From Acidobacteriota bacterium (GTDB lineage Bacteria; Acidobacteriota; Terriglobia; UBA7540): DNA of 55,815 nt. The DNA is taken from contig CADDZC010000017.1 of assembly GCA_902812365.1 (NCBI GenBank), positions 1 through 55,815 of the forward strand, in the 5' to 3' direction. The translations under genes were made by a program, and so were the position numbers. The notes beneath the pieces were generated by a model that made no database searches, was not told where the DNA came from, and saw only the letters and a program-made list of their open reading frames with translations. Each line of letters begins with the position of its first letter. Position 1 is the first letter of the stretch. Of this stretch, positions 7,282 through 15,581 are shown one piece after another.

Positions 7282-8838
7282 ATGGGTGGTGGCAGCGAAT
7301 CGTACACAGGGAACCGCTGGTTGTTGGCGTCAGATCGTTCACCAGGGCAAGACCGGTTGCGAGACAAGCCTTACGGCGGTCCGCAACTGGTGCGGGGCAG
7401 GGTGGCCATTGCGCTGGGGTTGGTGACGCTCCTGGTCCTTGGCGGCGACCCTAGGCACGGCTCCGGCAGCATGATTGGTCAACATGCTGGCCTACTTTTC
7501 GGAGCGGTTCATCCCGCCTCCCTGGTGGCGGTGGAGCCGCCTTTCGAGCCGATCGTCGCCTTCACCCTCCCGAACGGGCTGCGCGTGGTGATGGCCGAGA
7601 ACCACGACGCGCCGGTCATCAATGTACAGGTCTGGTACCACGTTGGCTCAAAAGACGAAACCGCCGGCCATACCGGATTTGCCCACCTTTTTGAGCACTT
7701 GATGTTCGAGGGGACCCAAAACCTCGCCCCGGACGAATTTTCCAATTTCATCATTCGCCATGGCGGCATCGACAATGCCTATACGACCGCCGACGCCACC
7801 GTGTTCTGGGAGACCGTTCCAAGTGTCGCGCTGAATCAGACCCTATGGTTGGAAGCCGATCGCATGCGGAACCTGCGGATTTCGGAGCGTGTCTTCAAAA
7901 ACGAGCGGCAGGTGGTGGAAGAGGAGCGCCGCCAGCGCTTCGATAATCAGCCGTATGGAAACGTCATTGAGGTCCTTTTCGAGCACGCCTTCACCGTCCA
8001 TCCTTACCGCCACATGACCATCGGGAGCATGGCGGACCTAGAGCGGGCGAGTGTGGAGGAAGTGCGCGCTTTCTACGACACCTATTACGTTCCCAACAAC
8101 GCCACGCTCGTGATGGTCGGCGATTTTGACGGCGCCCAGGCGCGGTCGATGGTCGCACAGCATTTCGCCGCGCTCGCCGCCGGGCCTCCCCTCGCCCGCG
8201 TGATTCCCCGCGAGCCAGCGCAAACCGCCGAGCGTTTCGTAAAGCTTGAACAAGACGTGGCACTGCCGGCGTTTGTCGAGGGATATCACATGCCCGCGGA
8301 CGGAACTCCCGACGCCTACCCGCTCCGCTTGGCGTCGAAAATCCTCTCCGAAGGTGATAGCTCCCGCATCTACCGGCGGCTGATTGACGAGCGGCAAATA
8401 GCGCTCCAGGCTGAAAGCGTCGGCAACTTCACCGAAGACCCGAATTTGTTCTTTGTCTTCGCCGTCCTCAATCCCGGCCACAGCCCGGCGGAAGGCGAAA
8501 AGGAAATGGAAAGCGTATTGGATACGTTGAAGACCACGCCAGTGCCTGAGGGCGAACTCAACAAAGCAAAGAACGAGATCGTGCGGGAATTCGTGGCGAG
8601 CCGCGAGAGCGATCAGAGCCGGGGCGACGAGCTTGGCTATGACAGCGTCGTCCTGAAGAATCCCGACTTGGTTAACACCGAGCTCAGGCGATTCTTGTCG
8701 GTGACCCCGCAGCAGATCGAGCAGGTGATGCGAAAGTATTTCGTGCCGGCCAATATGACGTTGGTTGAGGTCTACCCCTCGGCGGCGCCTAATTCAGGCC
8801 GAGCCGCCGGTCCGCAGAGTTCAAACGCCGCATGGTGA
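7282..8838 (+). CDS. M16-family zinc peptidase (active subunit)
   Basis: 518 residues. A membrane anchor or signal sequence at about 40-56 precedes the M16 domain. The inverted zinc motif HLFEH is at 135-139, with the downstream glutamate supplied by the NERQVVEEERRQ segment about 75 residues later. The second M16 half (PAFVEGYHMPADGTPDAYPL onward) completes a pitrilysin-like clamshell half. Such peptidases degrade peptides in the periplasm and often act as a pair with a catalytically dead homologue. That homologue is the next gene, overlapping by 7 nt, so co-translation and a heterodimer are likely. The ATG at 7282 is supported by GAGGTG 8 nt upstream; the first 35 residues are not conserved-looking. 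Confidence 0.92.
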   Translation: MGGGSESYTGNRWLLASDRSPGQDRLRDKPYGGPQLVRGRVAIALGLVTLLVLGGDPRHGSGSMIGQHAGLLFGAVHPASLVAVEPPFEPIVAFTLPNGLRVVMAENHDAPVINVQVWYHVGSKDETAGHTGFAHLFEHLMFEGTQNLAPDEFSNFIIRHGGIDNAYTTADATVFWETVPSVALNQTLWLEADRMRNLRISERVFKNERQVVEEERRQRFDNQPYGNVIEVLFEHAFTVHPYRHMTIGSMADLERASVEEVRAFYDTYYVPNNATLVMVGDFDGAQARSMVAQHFAALAAGPPLARVIPREPAQTAERFVKLEQDVALPAFVEGYHMPADGTPDAYPLRLASKILSEGDSSRIYRRLIDERQIALQAESVGNFTEDPNLFFVFAVLNPGHSPAEGEKEMESVLDTLKTTPVPEGELNKAKNEIVREFVASRESDQSRGDELGYDSVVLKNPDLVNTELRRFLSVTPQQIEQVMRKYFVPANMTLVEVYPSAAPNSGRAAGPQSSNAAW

Positions 8839-10322
8839 AGCGCCGCTGTTGCCGTATGTCCTGTGCATGGCTGTACCGATCAATCCTGCTCGGTTGGCTT
8901 CTGGGCGCGGCGTCGAGTGCCCAACCGGGCTTGCCGTTTCGGGCCCTGCCGCGCGAGTCGCCGCCTCCCGTTCCGGCCCTGCCGGCACCCGTGCTGCCCC
9001 GGCCGATCTGGCGCGCGCTGCCGAATGGTCTCCAGCTGATGGTGATCGAACGGCATGATCTGCCGCTCGTGACTTTGCACCTGCTGGTGAAGTCGGGCGC
9101 GGCGGCGGAGCCAGCCGGCCGCGCCGGCACGGCGCAGTTCGTCGCTTCCATGCTCGACGAGGGAACCGCCCATCACAACGCGGAAGAGATCGCCGAGCTG
9201 ATTGACGGCGTGGGCGGCAGGGTGGATTCCGGTTCGGGGTGGGACGATTCATCACTGGTCGTCAGCGTGCTGACGCCTTCCACCGATCTGGCTTTTCATC
9301 TTGTCGCCGACATGGCGATGCATCCCACGTTTCCGTCGGGCCAGGTGGAGCGGCTTCGCACGCGGACGCTCTCGGCCCTGAACGTTTTGGGCGGTGACCC
9401 GAGTTACGTGGCCGATACCGTCTTCGACCGGCTCGTATTTGCCGGCACACCTTACGATCATCCGGCGGATGGGACCCCCGATTCGGTGCGCCGCATCACG
9501 GTGAACGACCTGCAGGAGTTTTACCGGCGCTGCTATCGCCCCGACAATGCCGTCCTGGCCGTCGCCGGCGATATCCGTTCCGCCGACGCTCTCCGCGACG
9601 CGGCCAGATACTTCGGATCATGGCGCTCCCATCGGGCCGCGGCCTTTCACCGCCGCCAGGCCCCGGGCATCGACACTCCTCGCCTCGTCGTCATCGACAA
9701 GCCGGATGCGGTGCAGACAGAAATTCGTATCGGCAACCGCGCCCCGAGCCGCTCCAGTCCGGAGTATGAGGCCCTCAGCATCGCCAATCAGATTCTCGGC
9801 GGGCCAGCCTCGAATCGGCTTTTCAGCACCCTGCGGAGCCAACAGGGGCTGACTTACGGAGCATCGAGTGAACTCGTCTGCTACCGCGACTCCGGGAGCT
9901 GGGAGGCCAAGACCTCGACGCGCACCTCCGAGACCATGCGAACCGTGCGTCTGATCCTTGAGCAGATGCGGCGGCTGCGCGATCACCCTGTGAGCGACGA
10001 AGAGATCCGCACGGCTCAAAACTATTTGATCGGGCACCAGGCGCTGGATTTCGAGACCACCGACGGCGCCGCCCAAAAGTGGCTGAGCCTGCTGGTCGAT
10101 GGCCTGGCGCTCGATTACTGGCATGATTTCCCCGACCGTTTGCGCGCCCAATCGAGCCGCCAGGTTTGGGAAGCAACCCGGCGATACCTCGACCCCGACC
10201 ACGCCGTGATGGTTCTGGTGGGCGACGCGGCGAGGTTCTCGAAAGAGTTGAAGGCATTCGGCCCCCTGCAGATCATTCCCCTCTCCCGGCTCGACCTCAA
10301 CTCGCCGAGTCTAGAAAAATGA
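8832..10322 (+). CDS. M16-family protein lacking the zinc motif (inactive partner)
   Basis: 496 residues with a signal peptide (about 1-30) and both M16 domains (VNDLQEFYRRCYRPDNAVLAVAGD and the SNRLFSTLRSQQGLTYGA region). At the position of HxxEH it has Q-F-V-A-S (about 102-106), followed by the usual MLDEGT. It therefore cannot bind catalytic zinc in the normal way. In known two-subunit M16 enzymes such a protein forms the other half of the chamber and presents a glycine-rich loop. Its start overlaps the active M16 gene by 7 nt and its stop overlaps the CPBP gene by 4 nt (ATGA), making a tightly coupled three-gene operon. Confidence 0.92.
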   Translation: MVKRRCCRMSCAWLYRSILLGWLLGAASSAQPGLPFRALPRESPPPVPALPAPVLPRPIWRALPNGLQLMVIERHDLPLVTLHLLVKSGAAAEPAGRAGTAQFVASMLDEGTAHHNAEEIAELIDGVGGRVDSGSGWDDSSLVVSVLTPSTDLAFHLVADMAMHPTFPSGQVERLRTRTLSALNVLGGDPSYVADTVFDRLVFAGTPYDHPADGTPDSVRRITVNDLQEFYRRCYRPDNAVLAVAGDIRSADALRDAARYFGSWRSHRAAAFHRRQAPGIDTPRLVVIDKPDAVQTEIRIGNRAPSRSSPEYEALSIANQILGGPASNRLFSTLRSQQGLTYGASSELVCYRDSGSWEAKTSTRTSETMRTVRLILEQMRRLRDHPVSDEEIRTAQNYLIGHQALDFETTDGAAQKWLSLLVDGLALDYWHDFPDRLRAQSSRQVWEATRRYLDPDHAVMVLVGDAARFSKELKAFGPLQIIPLSRLDLNSPSLEK

Positions 10323-11296
10323 AACGCGCCTTGCTGACTGCCGCCGGTTTTTTGGCGATCACGGGCATCGCCGAGGGCGCCGTCCTGGCGCGGATGCGCA
10401 TCGACCCGTGGAAGCTGGGCAGCGTGCTGGCGGCCGGCGTGCTGATTCTGGGCGCCTTCGTCGGTCTGACGGACGGGCGCTTCCTCCGCCAATTGCGCCA
10501 CTGGGCCGTCCGATCCCCCTGGCTGGCCCTCGGCCTCCCTTTGACCTTGCTCGCTCCCTACCTCCTCTATGCTCTCGAGACCCAGACGTTGGCGCTCCGT
10601 GGCCTCGGGAAGCTTACCGCCTACATCGCCCTTCCCACCCTGCTGCTCTGGCCCGATCGTCTCCGCCGCGCGGAGCGGGCGGGCTGGCGGGACTTCGGAG
10701 CGATGGTGTCGCTCGCTTGGCCGATCGGCGCCGGCTGGATGCACGGCATCTGGACTTGGCCGGTGGAGCTTTACTTTTTCCTGCCGCTGACGGCCGTGTG
10801 TTTAGGCGTGTACGACTTTGCCGTGCTGCGAGGCCTCGAAGGTGTAGGCTACAAGCTGATGTGGCGAAAGGCGGACGGCCTCCACGGGCTCGCCAACTTC
10901 GCCGCCTTCACGCTGCTCGCGCTTCCCCTGGGGCACGCGTTGCACTTCATTCGCTTCCGCCCCCATCCCGTGTCGCTGTGGGCGTTTTTGGGCGACTTCA
11001 CCGGCATCTATCTCACTGTCGCCATTCCCGAAGAAGTGTTCTTTCGCGGTATTGTGCAGAATTTTCTGGTGAAAAGCATCCGCCGCGGGCCGCCGGGTCT
11101 GTACGGGCTGCTGATCGCCTCCGTGGTTTTCGGCCTCTCGCATCTCCACCACCCGCCCGTGCCCAATTGGCGGTACGCGATCATGGCGACTCTGGCTGGC
11201 ATCTTTTACGGGAATGCCTATCGCTCCCGGCACCGCGTCTCGGCTTCGGCCATGACTCACGCGCTGGTCGATACGATATGGCATTTCTGGTTCTAG
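10319..11296 (+). CDS. CPBP-family intramembrane metalloprotease
   Basis: 325 residues from the ATG at 10319, which overlaps the preceding stop as ATGA. There are about eight hydrophobic segments. The CPBP (Abi/CAAX protease) motifs are all present: EEVFFR with the two glutamates at about 237-238, then FGLSHLHH, then the third motif in MTHALVDTIWHFWF. The family includes CAAX-type and bacteriocin-immunity proteases that cleave inside the membrane. The substrate is unknown. Coupling to the two M16 proteins suggests a shared proteolytic pathway, such as signal-peptide or RiPP/leader processing, but this is only inferred from the operon. Confidence 0.9.
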   Translation: MKRALLTAAGFLAITGIAEGAVLARMRIDPWKLGSVLAAGVLILGAFVGLTDGRFLRQLRHWAVRSPWLALGLPLTLLAPYLLYALETQTLALRGLGKLTAYIALPTLLLWPDRLRRAERAGWRDFGAMVSLAWPIGAGWMHGIWTWPVELYFFLPLTAVCLGVYDFAVLRGLEGVGYKLMWRKADGLHGLANFAAFTLLALPLGHALHFIRFRPHPVSLWAFLGDFTGIYLTVAIPEEVFFRGIVQNFLVKSIRRGPPGLYGLLIASVVFGLSHLHHPPVPNWRYAIMATLAGIFYGNAYRSRHRVSASAMTHALVDTIWHFWF

Positions 11297-11306
11297 ACCC
11301 GGCAGC

Positions 11307-11334
11307 CCCCGGAGCGGAGCGCTGTACACCGGGG
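11307..11334 (+). terminator. GC-rich hairpin between the M16/CPBP operon and the radical SAM gene
   Basis: Between two convergent genes, CCCCGG (11307-11312) pairs with CCGGGG (11329-11334). An inner AGCG-GAG-CGCT hairpin (11313-11323) stacks on the 5' arm. TTTC follows on the plus strand. This is a plausible weak intrinsic terminator for the plus-strand operon; the T-tract is short. Confidence 0.4.
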
Positions 11335-11336
11335 TT

Positions 11337-12464
11337 TCAGCCGGCGGGGGCCGCCCGTCGCCCTTGAAGATAAGCGAGCGGAATATCATACAGCAGCACT
11401 TTCGGCGAGTGGCGCAGGCTGTCGTGGATGAAGCAGATGTGCGTACACCAGCACTGGTCGCGGACGATGGCGCCCAGCTCGTCCTGTCGCCGCGAGGCCT
11501 CCCAAAACCGGCTGAAGTCGCAATCAAAGTCGCGCAGGTTGGCCAGCTGGCCGCGCAATTCACAGGCGCGGACGCCGCCGTTGTAATCAATCACCACCGC
11601 GGTTTCGCCCGCTGTGCACGGCATCGGCCAGCGGTGCGGCGCTCGGGCGTTCTCGAGCTGGACCCGGTTATGAAAGCTCAGCGTCCCTTCATAATAGATT
11701 TTGGCGAGTGGGCGCTCGAGGCGGTTCAGCCGCCGCCGCAGCGTCGGCGCGTAATGATGATAGACCTTGCGAATTTCCCGGTAGAGTGCCGGTAGCCGGT
11801 CAACCGGAAGCTCGTGAAGGCCGGGCTCTTTGGCATGGCCGCGGATGAGATTGAAGTAGTGGCCGTCCACCTGACAGTGCGTCTTGACAAAATCGGCGAT
11901 CTCCAGCACGTGCTCAAAATTCTCCGCGCAGATGACGGTGTTCACGTTCACCCGCAGGTTCGAGTACTTCTGCCGGCAGGGCTGGATGAGTTCCAAAGTC
12001 TGCAGAGTCTTCGAAAAATTACCGGGCACGGCCCGAATCGAATCCTGCATTTTCCCGAGGCCGTCCAAGGCCACGTTGAGATCGAGCTGCAACTCGGGGT
12101 TCTCCCGCAGCAGGCGCTCGACCCACGCCGCCGTGCGCTCGGGCAGCAGGCCGTTGGTCGGCAGGTTGACCCAGCGAACGCCGTTAGTTTCGTAAAACAG
12201 ATGGATGATGTCGGTCAGGTCTTTGCGCAGCAGCGGCTCGCCGCCGGACAGCCACAAGTCGGTGAAAGCCGGCATGGTGCGGGCGAGTTTGCGGATTTCA
12301 TCCCCCGTCAAGTCTCCCCGCTGGTTGAGCTCTTGCCAGTAGAAACAGGTGCGGCACCGGGCGTTGCACGCCGAGGTGACGAAGAAGATTACAGTCTTCA
12401 ATCTTTTGGGCGCCGCAAGGGCGCGATAAATCCTGCCGACCGAGCTGGCCACCGAGTTCGGCAT
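11337..12464 (-). CDS. radical SAM protein with SPASM-like C-terminal cysteines
   Basis: 375 residues. The radical SAM cluster motif CNARCRTC supplies Cys33, Cys37 and Cys40. The SAM-binding motif is LSGGEPLLR, followed by the TIM-barrel segments NLPTNGLLPE and LDLNVALDGL. The C-terminal region has further cysteines (PCTAG, RACELRG, CWCTHIC) in a SPASM/twitch-like pattern that may bind auxiliary Fe-S clusters. Such enzymes modify peptides or small molecules; the substrate cannot be read from the sequence. The upstream neighbour on the same strand is a TonB-dependent receptor (108 bp gap). No precursor peptide was seen in the gap. Biosynthetic type is left open. Confidence 0.88.
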   Translation of the reverse strand: MPNSVASSVGRIYRALAAPKRLKTVIFFVTSACNARCRTCFYWQELNQRGDLTGDEIRKLARTMPAFTDLWLSGGEPLLRKDLTDIIHLFYETNGVRWVNLPTNGLLPERTAAWVERLLRENPELQLDLNVALDGLGKMQDSIRAVPGNFSKTLQTLELIQPCRQKYSNLRVNVNTVICAENFEHVLEIADFVKTHCQVDGHYFNLIRGHAKEPGLHELPVDRLPALYREIRKVYHHYAPTLRRRLNRLERPLAKIYYEGTLSFHNRVQLENARAPHRWPMPCTAGETAVVIDYNGGVRACELRGQLANLRDFDCDFSRFWEASRRQDELGAIVRDQCWCTHICFIHDSLRHSPKVLLYDIPLAYLQGRRAAPAG

Positions 12465-12572
12465 CCGCGAGCCCCCTCAGGCCTGGCGACTATTGTAGCC
12501 CGCCCGGGGCTCAGGCTGCGAAAAGAATCTCCGATGATGCCGGCGGTCGGACGCCAGCCACAGCGTCACCGC

Positions 12573-15104
12573 CTAATCGACGATATCCAGGTAGGCGTCA
12601 AAGAACCGGTGCTGAAAGCCGACGAAGTGCCCGAAATACGGCGACGCCACGTTGTTATAGACGTCGCGGGGATTCGCGTGGTCGGTCAGGTTAAAGACCG
12701 CCAGGGCTCCTTGGAACTTGTGATGCCGCAACCAGGGCAACAAGGGGATGCGAAAGTCTTTCGTCAGTTTCAGATCGAGCGAGGCAAAAGCCGGGAACCG
12801 GAAAGCGTTGGGAACTCCGACGTAGTTTTGCAGCACGTCCACGTTCGAGTAGGGAAAGCCGTCGTGAACATCGAGGACCGGGCTGACGGTAACTTCCGCC
12901 GGCAACTGGAAGGTGCTCCAGGTGATAAAGCGGTTGGGGATGTTCGAGGGGAGGGTTGCGAAGAAATTCGGCCGGATGACAGGCTGCTCGAAGGGCACAA
13001 AGATGTCGGATAGGGTATTCAAATCGCCGCGGGCCGAGCTGCGGACATAGGAAAAATTGAGATTGGCACTCTCGCCAGCGCGATAGCGCACGGTGGATTC
13101 AAGCTCGTGGTAGCGGGAGTTGCCGGTATTGGACAGCAGCAGGGTGGGCTGAGCATTGGGCAGAATCAGCGGGTCCACGATAAATTGCTGGTAGGTGCGG
13201 CTGGAAAGGTAGCTCAGACGCAAGAGTAGGCCGGGGAGGAGTTCCTGGTCCAACTCGGCGTTCCAGGTCAGATTGTGGGGAGTGCTGTCCAGGCGGTTCC
13301 GCGAAGGGACAATCTGTTGCCCCTGCTCGTTGACCTTAATGTAGGCGTTCAAGAACGCGACCGGCGGCCCAAGCGGAACCCCCTGGTTGTTGAAGAAGGT
13401 GAGCACGCGTTCGGGATTCTCGATAAAATCTCCGGCGAGCAGCGAAATGCGATCGTAAAAAACACCCACCCCGGAGCGGAAGATCGTCCGGCCGCTTTTG
13501 CCGGGCGCGTAGACGAATCCGACCCGGGGGGCCAGCGCGACCGGCTCGCCCACGGTCTGGCTCGAGAGGCGGGCTCCGGCGTCCATGGCGAACTGGTCGG
13601 TAAAGGCCCAATGGTCTTGGAGGAATCCCGCCAACTCACCGTCCTTGGTCGAGAGAAGGCCCGGGCCTTGAAAAGTAATCTGCTCCGCTGGCGTGCCATC
13701 AAGCCGCTGGAGGATGATCGGATGCGCGACGTTGGTGCCGGTATAGGCGCGCCGCAGGTAATCCGCCCCCATCAACACCTGGTGTTTCCCGTGCCAGTCT
13801 CGTTCAGAAAACTGGAAATTCTGCTGGAACTCCTCCTGGTTGCTGGCCCGCTGGTAGGCGTCAAAGAAATTGCCGCCCCAGCCGTTGGGCGTAACGAGCA
13901 TGTTGGCCGGTCCCTGGCCGTGGGCGTAGCTGTCAAATTTCGTATATTGAAAGAGGGTCGTCAGAATGCTGCCGGATGGAAACAGGTAATTGTCGTTGGC
14001 GGAGGCCGAGAAACCCTTCTGACCATAATTCGATGAGGCCGGCTGCGGCACCAGGGAGTTGATGTCCGCGAATTCGCGGTGTTCGGGGAAAATGTCGGCG
14101 TGGATGGACAGCAGATGCTGGGGAGAGACAATGTACTGGAAGCTCGTGAACGAGTTGACGCCTTCAGTCTTAATTTCGTTGTGCGGATACGCAAGGCCGC
14201 GCACCGGCTGCTTAATGAGGTTGTATTCGAACGCCTCCGAGAAGTTGAGCTTGTCGTGGCGAAGGGGCCCGGTGAGATAGAGTCGCGGCTCGTCGTCCGC
14301 AATTCCCACGATGTGCCCGCTCTTGATGCGGGGCGTGGGCAGGAAGTCATTCAGCTCGAAATGCCAGGCGTTCGACGGCGCCTTGGTCTCGACGCGCGTC
14401 AGGCCGCCGGAAAACCGGCCGTACTGGGCTAGGTACGCGCTCTTGTAAACCTGGAGGGATTGCACGGCGTCAATCGGGACTTCAATCGAGAAGCTGCCCG
14501 TGATCGGGTCCACCATCTCGGCGTTGTCCACAAGCAAGACCCCTTGCGTCTCCACCGCCCCCTTAATGTTGATCTTCCCGTCCGGCGTGCGCACCACCCC
14601 CGGTACCAGCGGCAGGGCCGCCTTGAATTTCTGCTGGACCAGCGGAAGAGTTCGCAACTGCGGCGCGCTGAGGGTAGCCGGTGGGGCAGCCTGCTGCTGG
14701 CTGACCCGATTGCCCTTCGAGCTCACTTCCACACTCTGCTTGACGACGATCTCCGCGGGCAACACCAGTTGCAAAAACGGCGGAGGCTCCTCGGTGATCT
14801 GAACATTCGCTTTCTCGACCGGCTCGTAACCCACCGCGGCGCAGGTCAGGTCATAGGTGCCAGGAGCAATGCCGGGAAAGTCGAAGTTCCCCTTCGCATC
14901 CGTCGTAACCGAAAGGCCGGCCGGCGGCAAGAGTTGGCCGGTTAGCGTACAGGCGGCGCCAGCCAGCGGGGCGCTGTTCTCGTTCTCCACGCTGCCTCTC
15001 AAATCGTGCAACTCGGGTACCGCCCGGCCGTAAACCGCATCAGCGCCGAGGGCGGCGCACAGCAGCGCGACCGAAACCAGCCAGCGATGAACAACCCTGA
15101 ACAT
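12573..15104 (-). CDS. TonB-dependent receptor with carboxypeptidase-like regulatory domain
   Basis: 843 residues. The signal peptide covers about 1-27. A carboxypeptidase-regulatory (CNA-B-like) domain lies at about 33-110 (LRGSVENENSAPLAGAACTL, with NFDFPGIAPGTYDLTC). A TonB plug follows at about 135-235 (INIKGAVETQGVLLVDNAEM, with SFSIEVPIDAVQSLQVYKS). The rest is a 22-strand-type barrel ending in aromatic residues. These Oar-like receptors import large or scarce substrates across the outer membrane and are greatly expanded in Acidobacteriota. No substrate clue is present; the radical SAM gene downstream may belong to the same transcript. At 843 residues it is shorter than many acidobacterial relatives. 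Confidence 0.92.
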   Translation of the reverse strand: MFRVVHRWLVSVALLCAALGADAVYGRAVPELHDLRGSVENENSAPLAGAACTLTGQLLPPAGLSVTTDAKGNFDFPGIAPGTYDLTCAAVGYEPVEKANVQITEEPPPFLQLVLPAEIVVKQSVEVSSKGNRVSQQQAAPPATLSAPQLRTLPLVQQKFKAALPLVPGVVRTPDGKINIKGAVETQGVLLVDNAEMVDPITGSFSIEVPIDAVQSLQVYKSAYLAQYGRFSGGLTRVETKAPSNAWHFELNDFLPTPRIKSGHIVGIADDEPRLYLTGPLRHDKLNFSEAFEYNLIKQPVRGLAYPHNEIKTEGVNSFTSFQYIVSPQHLLSIHADIFPEHREFADINSLVPQPASSNYGQKGFSASANDNYLFPSGSILTTLFQYTKFDSYAHGQGPANMLVTPNGWGGNFFDAYQRASNQEEFQQNFQFSERDWHGKHQVLMGADYLRRAYTGTNVAHPIILQRLDGTPAEQITFQGPGLLSTKDGELAGFLQDHWAFTDQFAMDAGARLSSQTVGEPVALAPRVGFVYAPGKSGRTIFRSGVGVFYDRISLLAGDFIENPERVLTFFNNQGVPLGPPVAFLNAYIKVNEQGQQIVPSRNRLDSTPHNLTWNAELDQELLPGLLLRLSYLSSRTYQQFIVDPLILPNAQPTLLLSNTGNSRYHELESTVRYRAGESANLNFSYVRSSARGDLNTLSDIFVPFEQPVIRPNFFATLPSNIPNRFITWSTFQLPAEVTVSPVLDVHDGFPYSNVDVLQNYVGVPNAFRFPAFASLDLKLTKDFRIPLLPWLRHHKFQGALAVFNLTDHANPRDVYNNVASPYFGHFVGFQHRFFDAYLDIVD

Positions 15105-15581
15105 AGTCTTTGGATGCGCCGGGCGTCCGCGGCGAATCCTCCATTCTAACCGCTTTGCCCGTCTCTGCTGCCCTGACGGGTTGGTTACGGGCAGTTGTCC
15201 TGGCCGAAAGGCGCGGGTACGGACCGGCTCAGGATGGGGATGCCGGCTCAGAAGGATTGCCCCGCCTGCCGGGCTCGACCGTCCAGGCCGCGATGGTCAG
15301 AGGCCGCCGCCCGGGTCAGTGAGGGAAGCCGTGACCGCCAAGCATCCCCGGTAAGTCATTTCAGGACCATCCCCCGGCCGGTGTTGGCCGGCGCTTCCGA
15401 CTCCCCGGCCACTGCTCGTCGGGAAGTCTACAGCGAGGCTCTAACTAGGCACCCAGGTAGCTTAACTTTAGCGCGCCGAACGCGCATTATCAACGGTTTT
15501 TTTCGCCCCGGTGTTCCTGGACGGAGACCCGCCCGACGCTCCGCTCCCGGTTCGCCGCCGAATGCGCCCGAAGGCGCGGCT
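15105..15581. other. intergenic stretch upstream of the TonB receptor
   Basis: 477 bp without a credible gene. It should contain the receptor promoter (minus strand), but no clear -35/-10 pair is visible. CCGGCC (15374-15379) and GGCCGG (15386-15391) form a perfect 6 bp hairpin with a 6 nt loop. A region near 15411-15426 (plus strand) resembles a piece of the cobalamin riboswitch core, but the orientation and missing blocks argue against that reading. Confidence 0.3.

Noticed and set aside
15305-15470. Cobalamin-riboswitch-like fragments (GGCCACTG...GGGAAG) on the plus strand
   Set aside because: The remaining conserved blocks do not line up and no gene follows on that strand; the TonB receptor is encoded on the opposite strand.
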